Shown: one piece after another, positions 47,342-60,041 of the stretch | Position numbering within the stretch: the first letter of the stretch is position 1 | Layout: each line of letters opens with the position of its first letter | Source: Lactuca virosa | Lineage: Eukaryota > Streptophyta > Magnoliopsida > Asterales > Asteraceae | Assembly: GCA_928212115.1 (NCBI GenBank) | Contig: CAKMRJ010005745.1 | Coordinates: 214,675,549 to 214,739,548 of the forward strand | DNA: 64,000 nt | Direction: 5' to 3' | Notes under the pieces: model-generated | What the model saw: only the letters and a program-made list of their open reading frames with translations | The model's database searches: none | Told to the model about the DNA's origin: nothing | Made by a program: the position numbers and the translations under genes

Positions 47342-50300
47342 ACTCTCCCATACTTAAATTAGATTTCGTCCTCGAAATCATGCATCACCATCCCTGACAT
47401 ACCAGACAACCTGAGCAACACAACCACAAACCCGAGAACCACAGCCTTCCCAAGGCAACTAAAACTAACCCTCGTAGGGTTCTAGGATGCGGAGTTGAAC
47501 GAATTCCTTGCAACCTGATCACATTTGCTCCATCTGAAATCTTAAGTCTCGAGATGGTCTGTCTCCCTGACAGACTGCCCACATCGAATCATCATTGAAC
47601 TGATTTCACAAGAAACCAGTCTAGATAGAATACTTCCCACTCGAAATACCTTGAGGCTTCCAAAAGGACAAAATCACCGGTTAACTGCGGCTACCGAACA
47701 ACAAGCAATTCCACGCATGGACCCCAAATCACTAAAGTCGCTCCAACTCCTCTTGTTGCCCCATAGCTGCTTTCCTGAAGACCAACCGGGATCTCTCTGG
47801 TCCCAACTTGACTTCCACAGTCCGATACACCAGACATCTACCCGATCACTGAGATAGAAGCACACGTACAACAGTCCCACATAATCTCCGAAGGATACCT
47901 CGTCTGACAATAACTGCCATATCTATACAGCCACTCATGGATCCTTCCATCCATTTGATCCATCCGATCATGATAGGCCGACAACCAGTCGTCACTGAAT
48001 CCAACACAAAATGTGAATGCTACCAGAATAACTGTAGTCTTACATCATACCTGGTCTCCTTCAACTTACCGTTTCCTGATTCCAATTATGTTGTGCCCTA
48101 CTCACAACCTTGCAAACTGGCCCACCCTAGGCTAAATCATCCGAACTAATCCGTGAATGCTACGGCTACACCCGCAGCCTTACAGCACTTCCCACAGTAT
48201 CTGGCTGCTAGCGAATACTACAGAACCCCCGTAGTCTTACAACACTTCCTGCCCTAACATCAACACAGCCCAAAACCCTTACCCCTAACCTATCAATTTG
48301 AATTGCATACAGAGTCGAGCACGCACTCGACTGAACACCCTAACTGAACTCAATCTATGACCGGAACCCCAACTTGATTCCCCAAATTTTGCTATCAAGC
48401 ACCAATGAGACGCGATTCATATGCTGGGAAATTTTACCGAACTTCAAACTCACACAAATCTCAAACCAAATAGCCACTTCGGCCGCCACTTTTCCTCGAT
48501 GAGGATGAGAAACCCAACCCAGTTTCATACCTGCCCCTGTCCTGCACACCTGCACGATTCTCCCTCACTTAGAATCGAGTAAGTCCGCTTGGTTCATGAA
48601 AATTGAAGGATTCTTAATCCTTCTTACGTTCCAATAATCAATATGCTGATGACCGATGCTTAACAAACTAGTGCACCATAAGAAACCCTTCCCAAAACAA
48701 CATAACTCCTGAAAACCAGCTAACCCTTCTCGTATCCCAACAACATCAATGACTTCAAACGCTTAAAAGCGATATTACGCTCAGATCTCGGAGTCCAATG
48801 AACAGATAGTCTAACCAAAACCTCCGCAACAAATCCCTCTTACCTCGGCAATCCCGATGGCTCTTCCAAACATAAATACTAAGGCTACTGAAAACTAGTC
48901 ATAACTCCCTCGTTCAAGCCCTTGAACCAACCCCGAAAATGATTGGAGTAGGTGCACTCACTGCTCCTCCCTGATCGTCAGACAGTCGACCTCCTTGTCG
49001 TCCCCCCTGATCACAACGAAAATATAACGGGCTTGCTCCCTATGGGAAATCCCTGAAGACGTGGCCAAACCTGCTACACCCGTAGCAACCTAGATCACTG
49101 AACAGATTCCGACAACGACTCGGAGCAATCACGGTACACGCAGAATCCACTCCGCAAGATACATCCGTCTGAAGATCTCTTAAAGATTCCTCGACATGCT
49201 GAATGGCATTTGAAAACCCTTGCTAACCCAGACGATAGCAGAAAACCAACCCGAGATCCAACTTATCACAATTCCCAAGCGATACAAATACCCGGTATCC
49301 ACCGGAAATGGCCGAAGATAGCATATCCGCAAACATCTGAAGGGATCCTGACCACCTCCTCCTGTGATACCTCGACCACCCTGAGAGCATGATGTAACAC
49401 CTCATTCTAATCCCAATGACAATCCAAACCCTTGGAACGAAACTTCATCGCGTAGTTCCTGCAACCGTTGCACTGGATCCGACCCTGCTGGCCTCTCAAA
49501 AGCTGATCCAAACTCTTGGGTCTCCGCCCGAGACCCTCCAATAAATTCACTTGACCTGAACCTCTCTCATTGAGGTACTCCTAATCAATCTTCCATCCTT
49601 GGTTCTGAGATCCATATCATTCAGGGTCTCGCACCCTGACACACTCACTAGCTCAATTGCCAATGGTTAAACTATAGTAGCTGGAGCAACCTCTGCTCTA
49701 AGCCGACTATAAACTATTCCCAAGACATAGTTTCAATCCCAAAGCGCAATAAATCGCACAATCAACCCTTGTCGCTTGATACAAGAGATCCAAGGCGAAC
49801 TTGAAATCCTGGCAGTCCTTCCACTAACTGGCTCACCACCGGAGCTGGGACCAAACCCTGATCCCACCCATGCGTGCTCATCCTCATTCCGTAAAGCAGT
49901 TATTCCCACACTCAAGGCATAACCAAGATTTCTCCTTCCCATAAGCTTCTCAGATTCTACAAGACTCTCACCGATTTGAGTATGGATCCTGTGCTTTCAG
50001 TAGTACGGGCCCAATACTACCTTCCACACCTATCCATACTTTCCTCAGCAATCCTCCCGAATCCTCTAAGTCACTTACTCCACCGGTATACTAAATGTTT
50101 GCTAAACAGCAATACGATCTCTAGTGTAGCACCTCCTAGGCTCCCCCTAGGTTCCCAACTTCACTGAACTGCCCCACTAAGCTTACTGGAGCATATCCTA
50201 GGCTTTCCTAGGTTCCCAACCTCACCCTGACCTCAGCTGCTGAAAGATTCCCATTAATGTCGACCAACTACCTCATGAATATAGTCACATACAACAGAGG

Positions 50301-51225
50301 TCAGATAATCCTTCAAGTAAAAGATTCAACCCTAGAACGGTTGGACTCAAACAAGAGCTGCGCAATAGGGTCAAATCCATCCCTCTTAGATTATTTAGCC
50401 TGTACTGTATGTGACTTAACATATTCACTTAGTAGTTGATCCACATCACTAGGAATCCCACAAAGCACAAAGCAAGCAACATTCAGGTAACGGTAAATCT
50501 AACCAACATACACTAGACAAGTCAGTCTATCCACACATACAATCCGCAAGAAGGTAACACCTGTCACTAACCTCATCCTAGGCTTATCCTAGGGCACTCT
50601 CCGACCCACAAACTATCATAGAACATTCGGCCCATATACCACAACCCATGCTGTCCACATCCACCTTCGTTGTCGGCTGCCTTATACATGCAAATTATAC
50701 ACAGAACATGATCTAATAGACTGTCGAATAATAGACTCTTCCCTAAGACCATAGGAAATAAGGTCAAATCAGCTATTCTAAGGCTATAATATCCTAACCG
50801 TATACAATTTTCAAAAGATACACATTGCAGTTACAAATACCAATTATCATTCTCATTCCAGCATGACATCCAATATTCTCATGGCTATAAGCACCACATA
50901 TCATTCCAACCTATTGCCGACTACTCAGCACTAGCATGTGAGTCTACAAACTCATACAACATATAAAGGCATATCTCCTAGCCCTAACTAGCATGTGTTA
51001 CACAGATTCATAATCAAATCATGACAGATAACAAATGTGGGTATTGTGGGGAAGATTACTTGGGCTCGGTTGATTGCATGCACCACACCCTTTCTTGTCT
51101 TAAAAATTCTTTACTTAAAACATTTTCCTTTGCAAATTTTTGAAAACCTTACAGATCCTCAGTTTGAGTTCAAACACACCCGAAGGTATCCCCGAATCCC
51201 TCAAACCAAGGCTCTGATACCAACT
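47342..51225 (-). other. Interior of element 3, degenerate
   Basis: More GC-rich than its surroundings, but every frame is closed. Around 48980-49090 the complement reads like a decayed gag zinc-knuckle stretch (FGHVFRDFP in one frame). No protease, RT or integrase motif found. The element could only have moved with proteins supplied in trans. Confidence 0.5.
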
Positions 51226-52132
51226 TGTAACGACCCAAAAATCAGGGGTAAAAATTTCATTTTTAATATAACCCACACATGAATATTATTTATTCCAATC
51301 ATTCCAAAACATTGTTAATGAAAAACATTTATCAGAGTTCATCTCAAAATCATTCATTGCGGAAAACATGGGTGTGTGCGCTGTGATCAAGCTAAGCCCT
51401 TCCTTTCCAAAACAAAGATACCTGAAACCATAAACAAAACTGTAAGCACGAAGCTTAGTGAGTTCCCCAGAGTATACCCTACACAATCTACATAATCACA
51501 TAATCCATACCAGCTGTAACAGCTACATAAACCTTATCAATCACACAAGCCATGCATACAAACATATAAGGATGCCCTGGAAATCCTCCAGGGTCTTACT
51601 CTGGGTGTCATAGGAACCCCCACATGGTCTTAGCCCACTGTTATACCAACCATACATATAAGGATGCCTTGGAAACCCTCCAGGGTCTTACTCTGGGTGC
51701 TATGGGAACAACCACATGGTCTTATCCCAATGTCATGGAAACCCTCATATGGTCTTGACTAAGGATGCCATGGAAACCCTCCAAGGTCCTACACCCTAGT
51801 GCCTCGGGAACCCCCCGAGGTCTTCAATACAAGCATCACAAAGATAACTAGCATATCACATACCACATAATCAACTAGCATACCACATAACACGAAATCA
51901 ACTAGCATATCACATAATGCATAATGGGCTGGCCTTGGTGCCTTAGACCCATTGGTATGGTGAGGAGACTCACCTCGAATGCAGAAGCTTCCCGAAAGAA
52001 ATCCTTAGCTGCTACCCTGTCCGCTTCCCGAGCTATCAATACCAATCAATATACCCAATTAGCAATTGGGTCCCATACCATAATCCTTACTCCATGCATG
52101 GGGTAAAATTACCATTCTACCCATGGCCCAGT
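51226..52132 (-). repeat. 5' LTR of element 3, first part
   Basis: Matches the left LTR from its start to the CCCAGT site where element 2 is inserted. The last five bases, CCAGT (52128-52132), are the target duplication. Confidence 0.88.
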
Positions 52133-52916
52133 TGATGGGTTTTGAGCATTCTAACACTCCTAAGTGTACATACAACCCTATAAAACCTTGGATCTATGTT
52201 TGTCTAAAATACATGCAAAGTACTTTTCCAATGTTCATAATCCTATCTAGCATACAAGGGGAACTTTAAACATAAAAGATGGCTAGAATTACATACCTTG
52301 TAGTTGATTTGATTCCTTGAAAACCTTGAGAGCCTAGCACCCCAAGTGTGATGCCTCAAATGTTTCACACAACACCAAATGCTCTTGGAATAAACTTTGA
52401 GAGAATTGTATAACACTTGAAATCGGCCTTGCCCTCTTGTCTCACTAGTGTAGCTGATTTTGGTTGCTCTAAGTATGCTTATATAGTATGTTGCATTAGG
52501 GTTACACCATGTAAACCCTAATGTAACATGGCTCTTCATTTCCATGACCCATGGGTTTGTAACTCCCATGGAGCATCCATGGAGCATCCTATGTACCTTA
52601 GCCCAACTAGATAATCCATGGAGCATCTAGCCGACTATACAAGTATGGATGATTTACACAATCAACCCATATATTTAATTAGTCTCCTTTTGATCACTTA
52701 ATTAAGTCTAGATTAATTTTAGATTAATTCTTGATCAATACTAACTAAATAATATTATTAATATATTAGAACTTATAATATATTACTAAACCACAAGTGT
52801 TATTTCTCTCATTTAGTCTATCCAAATGCATGATGCCATGCAACCCAAATGGACCATGTCGGGTCGGGTCAAGTACATACCAGAAATAGTTATAGACTTA
52901 GACACCTTATCCAACA
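52133..52916 (-). repeat. 3' LTR of element 2
   Basis: Complete 784-bp LTR followed by the polypurine complement GTCTCTCACTTGG. Confidence 0.92.
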
Positions 52917-53758
52917 GTCTCTCACTTGGATAAGTCTAATAACTATAACTGCAAGTATGACTTCAGGAATCGATCAGCAATCGTAGCTCTTTTCAAGGTC
53001 TCTCGGAACTGAGAAGATTATGATACGCCATTTAAGATAAGTGATCATATAATCCTCTGTTCTAGATATCATCCGGAAAAATACATGGAACAATGTCTTA
53101 CTTATTGTCCAGCAATTTGTTTCTCGGTTTCTGATTTGTTTGACATAGAACTTAATTGAACACATCAATTTAGTTCTGACCGGGCCCGGTACATAGGTCA
53201 AAACAAAAACATCGAGGTGCCCAGATATCGCTTCTAATCCAAGAAGGAACAGATAAACTTCGACTCATATGCTTGTTCTACTACTTGTTAAATCACACAC
53301 AAAAGCACGTTTTATAACATCGAGTTACCAATGCGTTTTCGTACGATCAATGCATAACTAACTATAGGCAACAAGTCATATCTCTAGGTTTTAAGAATTA
53401 TATGATATTACCGTCTCGCGATCACTCGAGATAAATTCCATGAAGTGATACCAGAGAGCGTGGGTTGAATCCAATACTCAGAACTTATGAGCACTCATGA
53501 GTGTTGAGGCCATGCCCAACATCTTAGACCTCTACAACCAACTCATGACAGTCTTAATTCATATCTACTTCCAGCATATGACCGACTGTGGATAATTTGA
53601 ATAATATGTAAAACACAACATAAATATTCTGGAAGTCAAAACATGCAAAAGAAATAATAGTAAGCGTTTGACAAAAGATAGCAAGACTTTACTCATAAAT
53701 AAACACAACTTTTATTCATCATCAAATGTCAATTACACTTTACAAATTTCATGGCTAT

Positions 53759-54458
53759 CTAACTACTAAAACTAATATCATCCTTCAGCCCTATGCTCCT
53801 TGCGTGCTGGATATGCTTAGCCCTACTCAGTCCCTTCGTGAGGGGATCTGCTGGGTTCTCATCCGATGATACCCTCTTTGCCACAAGGATTCCTTCTTCT
53901 ATTCGATGTCTGATGAAATGGTATTTTCTGTCAATGTGTCTGGATCTCCCGTGATCCCTTGGTTCCTTGGCTAAGGCAACTGCACTTTCACTATCACAGA
54001 AAATTTCCATAGGCTCCTTTATAGTTGGTACTACTCCAAGGTCTCCAATGAAGTTCTTCAGCCATATTGCCTCCTTTGCTGCCTTGCTTTGCCGCTATAT
54101 ACTCTGATTCGCAAGTTGAATCAGCCACTGTCTCCTGCTTGGAACTTTTCCAAGTAATTGCTCCTCCGTTTAAGGTAAAGACCCATCCCGACTGAGAGCG
54201 GAAATTATCCCTATCAGTCTGGAAGCTAGCATCACTATACCCTACAACTCTCAATTCATCACTCCCACCAAGGGTAAGGACCCAGTCCTTAGTCCTCCGC
54301 AGGTACTTGAGAATGTTCTTTACCGCAGTCCAGTGAGCCTTGCCAGGGTTCCCCTGATATCTGCTGACCATGCTCAAGGCAAAGGTCACATCAGGACGAG
54401 TAAAAGTCATAGCATACATGATCGATACTACAACAGAAGCATAAGGTACTCGACTCAT
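53759..54458 (-). pseudogene. Element 2 pol: RNase H part
   Basis: Copia RNase H signatures: VVGYSDASFQTDRDN, SGWVFTLNGGAITWKSSKQ and STCESEYIAA. The C-terminal part (CDSESAVALAKEP, HIDRKYHFIRH) continues in another frame from 54010 to 53759, so at least one frameshift is present near 54000-54080. Confidence 0.9.
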
Positions 54459-55350
54459 TTATGCTATCTCGGCCTCGGTACTTGGGCTCTGAGTCTTACT
54501 CAATATGGTGTTACACTGGATAGGTAACTCTCCCTTTTTGGAATCCTGCATGCTGAACCTCTTCAGCACCTTATCCAAGTAGGTACTTTGACTAAGTCCA
54601 ATTAGTCTTTTACTCCGGTCTCTCAGAATCCTTATCCCTAGAATATAGGCAGCTTCTCCTAGGTCTTTCATAGCGAAACACTTCCCAAGCCAGGACTTCA
54701 CTTCCTGCAGGGTTGGGATGTCATTTCCTATGAGTAGTATGTCATCCACATACAGTACCAAAAAGCTAACTATACTCCCACTAGCCTTGACATATACAGA
54801 AGATTCATCTTCACTCCTCGAAAAGCCAAACTCTTTGACTTTCTCATCGAAACAAAGATTCCATCTGCGAGGTGCTTGTTTAAATCCATAGATGGATTTC
54901 TCAAGCTTACACACTCTATTAGGGTACTCTGTACTGACAAAACTCTCTGGATGACACATGTAAACATCCTCAGCCAACTTTTCCATTAAGGAAAGCGGTG
55001 TTGACATCCATTTGCCATATTTCATAGTCATGAAATGCAGCAATGGCTAACAATACCCTAATAGACTTAATCTTTGCTACTGGTGAAAAGGTCTCATCAT
55101 AATCAACTCCTAGAGTTTGAGAAAAGCCGTTTGCAACCAGTCGTGCCTTATAAGTGTGTACATTACCATCCATGTCGGTCTTCTTCTTGAAGATCCATTT
55201 GCACCCAACTGTCTTACGACCTGGTACATTGTCAACCAAGTTCCAAACTTGATTGTCATACATGGACTGTATCTCGCTGTCCATTGCCTCTTTCCATTTA
55301 GCAGACTCGGGGCCTGCCATGGCTTCCGCATAGCTATTAGGTTCATCCAT
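54459..55350 (-). pseudogene. Element 2 pol: reverse transcriptase part
   Basis: Starts in the conserved WKEAMDSEIQSMYDNQVW block, then VGCKWIFKKK, YKARLVANGFSQ and the WQMDVNTAFLNG block. The active-site motif YVDDILL is near 54735-54755. A frame break occurs between 54970 and 55043, just after AFLNGK. Confidence 0.92.
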
Positions 55351-55584
55351 ACTTACTAGTGTCTCATCACTGATAAGTGTCTCACCTTCCGGTGTAATAT
55401 GGAAACCATAGTAGTGCTTAGGTGCATTCCTAACCCTTGTGGAACGCCTCAGAGGTACGGACTCGTCAATTGGATCAACAGGAGTTTCCTCCTCAATTTG
55501 ACTGCTAGGGTTTGAGGTTCCTTCACCACTTGACTCTTGAATTTCTTCAAGGTCAATTTGCCTCCCACTGTTTCCTTGGCTTAT

Positions 55585-55587
55585 GAA

Positions 55588-55623
<36 letters not shown>

Positions 55624-55640
55624 CTCTCTCTCTCTCTCAA
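55585..55640. repeat. CT/ATCT microsatellite inside element 2 pol
   Basis: CT repeats with embedded CTAT units lie between the integrase C-terminal region and RT. The run is out of place in coding sequence and probably expanded after insertion. It replaces the end of the VVFVARRGV frame with Arg/Glu repeats. Confidence 0.85.
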
Positions 55641-56853
55641 TACACCTCTCCTTGCTACAAAGACCACATTCTCACTAGGTCTGTAGAAGAGGTAACCAAA
55701 TGATTTCTGTGGGTAGCCGATGAAAATACACCTCTCACTTCGAGGTTCGAGCTTATCGTGAGTCTCGCGTCTCACGAAAGCTTCGCAACCCCAAATCTTG
55801 ATGTGGGCTAGATTAGGAACTTTTCCAGTCCACATCTCGTGAGGTGTTTTGGCAACCTTCTTTGTAGGGACCAAATTAAGGATATGGACGGCAGTCTCTA
55901 AGGAAAAACCCCCAGAATGAGATTGGTAGCGAAGCTCGACTCATCATGGAACGAACCATGTCCAACAAGGTTCGATTACGCCTCTCAGCTACACCATTCA
56001 AGTGTGGTTTCCTGGGTGGTTTCAATTGTGAGACAACTCCACATTCCTTAAGATAGTCGAGGAACTCTGTACTACGATACTCACCACCACGATCGGATAG
56101 AAGCATCTTAATGTTCCTGCCCAATTGATTCTCTACTTCCTGTTTAAACTCTTTAAACCTATCGAAAGTATCTGACTTATGCTTAATTAAGTAGACATAT
56201 CCATATCTACTATAATCATCTGTAAAAGTCACATAATAACGATTAGCATCCCTTGTGGCAGTTTTGAAGGGTCCACACACATCTGTGTGTACTAGATCCA
56301 ACAAACCTTCACCCCTAGCACAAGAACCTGTGACGGGTGACTTTGTCATTTTTCCAAGTAAGCATGATTCATAACTATCATCTGAATTTAGGTCAAATGA
56401 CTCCAAGACTCCATCCTTTTGGAGTTGGCCTATGCGTTTCTTGCTTTCATGTCCAAGACGACAATCCCATAATGATGCTTTATCCAAGTTGTTATCATTA
56501 GTAGAATCAATACAAAACACATTATTTCCTAAGTTATCTACAACAGACACAACTTCATACACACCATCACAAGGTAATGCTTTAAAATAAAACACATTAT
56601 TAAAGAAAGCATTTATTCCACCAACTTCATTATCAAAAGAAAAGGTAAACCCTTGTTTGTACAAAGCATGAAAGGAAATAATATTTCTTGCCATTTTAGG
56701 TGAATAACAACATTTATTCAAATCTAAAGTAAACCCACTACTTAGCAACAAAGTATGAACTCCAATCTTGGTGACAGGTGAAGCTTTCCTATTCCTCATG
56801 ATCAAGTTTATCTTTCCATGCTCCACATTCTCACTTCTTCTTAGTCCCTGCAA
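55614..56853 (-). pseudogene. Element 2 pol: GAG-pre-integrase and integrase part
   Basis: Pre-integrase zinc-binding region (WDCRLGHESKKRIG) is followed by the integrase core: D in DLVHTDVCGPF, D in TFTDDYSRYGYVYL, E in VAERRNRTLLDMVRSMM. After a frame break near 55875 it continues with KTPHEMWTGKVPNLAHIKIW. The protease-like region just upstream (56850-56920) reads WVLDTRCGIH, where Gly would be expected in place of Arg. Confidence 0.92.
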
Positions 56854-56969
56854 ATAAGAACAAATATGAATACCACAACGGGTATCAAGGACCCAAGAGT
56901 TAGAATAGGGTGAGTTATTAGATAATATAGTGTAAATACCTGCATGGTTGGGTTTTACTTTCCCATCCT

Positions 56970-57845
56970 TCAGATCTTGCTGGTACTTTGGGCAGTTTCG
57001 CTTCTAGTGCGCCTTTTCATGGCAATAGAAGCATTCAGCCTCTTTTCGGTCAGAAGAAGGAGTGATGAAACCTTTCTTGGTTCCAATTGAAGAGGAGCCA
57101 TCAAGGGTCTTACCCTTGGTACCCTTCGAAGGGTTCTTCCTCTTTTTCCCTCCACCTTTCCCAATTGCCAGGACAGGTGCGGAGTTTGGAGTAGGAGTAG
57201 GAGTGGTAACAACCGACTTACCTTTAAGACCATTTTCGACGGTCTTCAAGAGTCCTTGAAGTTTTCTGAGGGTAACTTACTCCTTGTTCATGTGGTATGT
57301 CATGCAGAATTGATCATAACACGAAGGTAAGGAGTGCAAAATGATATCTATTGCCAACTCCTCGTGGAAGTTCACATTAAGTTTCAGCAAACGGTCCACA
57401 TACCTTTGCATTTTCTGCATGTGGCCCGTGATGGGTTCACCATCCTTCATCCTGGTTGTTATCATGGAGGAGATGATTTCATATCGCTCTTGACGAGCAC
57501 TCTGATGGTAGCGGTCCATCAAATCCTGGTGCATTTCAAAAGGATAGTAGTCCTCATAGGACTTTTGGAGCTCGGCTGTCATAGTAGCCATCATGATGCA
57601 TGCCACTTTGGTAGCATCTCTTTCATGTGCCTCATATTCAGCAAGCTCCTCAGGAGTAGCAGTCGGCTCGGGTACCTTAAGCTCCTTGTCGAGAACATAT
57701 TCTTTGTTCTCATACCGAGTGACCATCCTGATGTTCCTAATCCAATCTGTAAAGTTGGATCCATCAAAAGATGACTCTCCCATAAAGGTTCATGAGAGAA
57801 GGAGCCGGTAGGGTTTGAGCCAGAAGCAACATTGTTAGAAGACAT
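56970..57845 (-). pseudogene. Element 2 gag (UBN2-type) with zinc knuckle
   Basis: ATG at 57845 (MSSNNVASGSNPTG). A frame break near 57785 follows, then FDGSNFTDWIRNIRM and a long UBN2 gag domain to about 57277 (HMQKMQRYVDRLLKLNV, ILHSLPSCYDQF). The knuckle region CFYCHEKAH, around 57005-57040, carries a stop within the motif. Confidence 0.88.
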
Positions 57846-57908
57846 CTGAAAAAGAAGAAAAGAGAAGTTTAGTTTAGATATAAAGATAGTCCTTAATAAA
57901 ATACCCAA

Positions 57909-59362
57909 ATGTAATATTAAGGCTAGGATCCAATCACAATATATTATAACATAGAAGAGGGATGTCGTAATCTAAGCTAAAACATATTTGAAAGGTAGGT
58001 GAATGACGATTCACCAATTTCCACCATGGAAAAACGAAATATATAAATTATTAGGTTTTATTTGTTTTTTAGAAACTCCTAGATTCTTTTGAGATTCATT
58101 GAACTTTTCAATGGCATGTTTCAATCTCGAGTGTGCCCTTCATGTTTTGTGACTGGGATACCGAGGATCACAAAACAAGATGTGAAGTAACCATGCAAAT
58201 TACTTGGTACCCTTAATGTTTTTCACTTAATCGATGTGTCGGTTAACCACACGCGCTCCACCGACCTATGAAAAACCTTAAGTCACCCTTTGCCTACCTT
58301 GTTAAGTCCAAGTTAGTGTGTCGGTTAACCACACACGCTCCACCAACGACTTAATCAAAGTGCAAAGTGTAATTTAATGGTTTAGCACCTTATTCACATT
58401 TTCCTAAAGTAACTAAGATTGGGAATTTATAAAAAACATTTAGTTACTTTATAATAATCATTATACTTTTAATGAGAATTTTTAATCATTGTCCTACCCG
58501 TTCGGCTAACGACCCTCCACCAGTCAAGGAAGCGGTGGGTGAGAGTGGACACCCATTAAGCTGCCATTTTATAGGCAACAACCTTATACCCCCCTTATAG
58601 ATCGGCTTCGTGAATGAGGCCTACTAACGGTAAAACGACTTTGATCTTATACATATATTTATATTATTAACTTATAATATTATAAAGTATAAGGGTTGAA
58701 TTTTAACTTTTAAAATTCTAGGGGTTGGAACTAAAGTTTATTAAGATGACTTTACATGTTCCAAAACGTGAGGGCAAGTTTTGTAACTTTACAAAACCTT
58801 TCAATTCATAACTTATGAGTTATTAAAATGAAGACTCTTCATTTTTGTAACCTATGTGTTCTTTTAATGGATTTAATACAAAGAGACTTTTGGTTATCCA
58901 TAACTTGAGGACAAGTTATGGACTCCATTAAAACACATAAGGATCATGAATTCAGCATTAAACAAGTAATTCCTATGATCTATCAAGAACTCATAAGAAC
59001 ATAAATAATCATATCAAAATTTCAAGAACATATGAACACATATAATCATGTAATTTTGTTATTAGCCATTATAAATGGATTAAAACAATCATTACACCAT
59101 CTAAAACAAGTTTTAAAAACACCAAAACAGTTTAGGGTAATGTTTCTAGTCCATTTCCAGCAGCAAAACTCGAAAAACTGCACTCAGGGGCTCCTACTCG
59201 TCGAGTGCAAGAACCTACTCGACGAGTAGGATGAGTTTTCTCATGGACTCGTCGAGTCCCCCCATGGACTCGGCGAGTTCATGCTTCAGAATGCATAAAA
59301 ACGAGTTTTTTTTCACAATTTTGCATCAAGTATCAAACAAACAATCCTGGCTCTGATACCAC
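57909..59362 (-). other. Leader region of element 2
   Basis: Untranslated 5' region between the 5' LTR and gag. It shares blocks with element 1's leader, for example CCTACCCGTTCGGCTAACGA at about 58494 and about 40562. Four ACTCGNCGAGT palindromes lie at 59196-59206, 59217-59227, 59247-59257 and 59268-59278. Confidence 0.75.
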
Positions 59363-60036
59363 TGATGGGTTTTGAGCATTCTAACACTCCTAAGTGTACA
59401 TGCAACCCTAGAAAACCTTGGATCTATGTTTGTCTAAAATACATGCAAAATACTTTTCCAAGGTTCATAATCCTATCTAGCATACAAGGGGAACTTTAAA
59501 CATAAAAGATGGCTAGAATAACATACCTTGTAGTTGATTTGATTCCTTGAAAACCTTGAGAGCCTAGCACCCCAAGTGTGATGCCTCAAATGTTTCACAC
59601 AACACCAAATGCTCTTGGAATAAACTTTGAGAGAATTGTATAACACTTGAAATCGGCCTTGCCTTCTTGTCTCACTAGTGTAGCCGATTTTTGTTGCTCT
59701 AAGTATGCTTATATAGTATGTTGCATTAGGGTTATACCATGTAAACCCTAATGTAACATGGCTCTTCATTTCCATGACCCATGGGTTTGTAACTCCCATG
59801 GAGCATCCATGGAGCATCCTATGATCAGTTAATTAATTCTAGATTAATTCTTGATCAATACTAACTAAATAATATTATTAATATATTAGAACTTATAATA
59901 TATTAATAAACCACAAGTGTTATTTCTCTCATTTAGTCTATCCAAATGCGTGATGCCACGCAACCCAAATGGACCATGTCGGGTCGGGTCAAGTACATAC
60001 CAGAAATAGTTATGGACTTAGACAACTTATCCAACA
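59363..60036 (-). repeat. 5' LTR of element 2 (internally deleted)
   Basis: Matches the other LTR except for a loss of about 110 bases after GGAGCATCCTATG (59820). Little other divergence is visible. Confidence 0.9.
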
Positions 60037-60041
60037 CCAGT

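Larger units (their letters stand above)
52133..60036 (-). mobile_element. Ty1-copia LTR retrotransposon (element 2)
   Basis: LTRs at 52133-52916 (784 bp) and 59363-60036 (674 bp) start TGATGGGTTTTGAGC and end TATCCAACA as written. The target duplication CCAGT is exact (52128-52132 and 60037-60041). The primer site (complement TGGTATCAGAGCC) adjoins the right LTR, so transcription is minus-strand. Internal order gag, knuckle, protease-like region, integrase, RT, RNase H is the copia order. Several frame breaks make it non-autonomous now. The right LTR lacks about 110 bases present in the left (around 52593-52700). Confidence 0.95.

Noticed and set aside
52243..52626. 127-residue open frame, with a near-identical one at 59473-59817
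   Set aside because: Both lie wholly inside the LTRs of element 2 and exist twice only because the LTR is duplicated. No domain seen.
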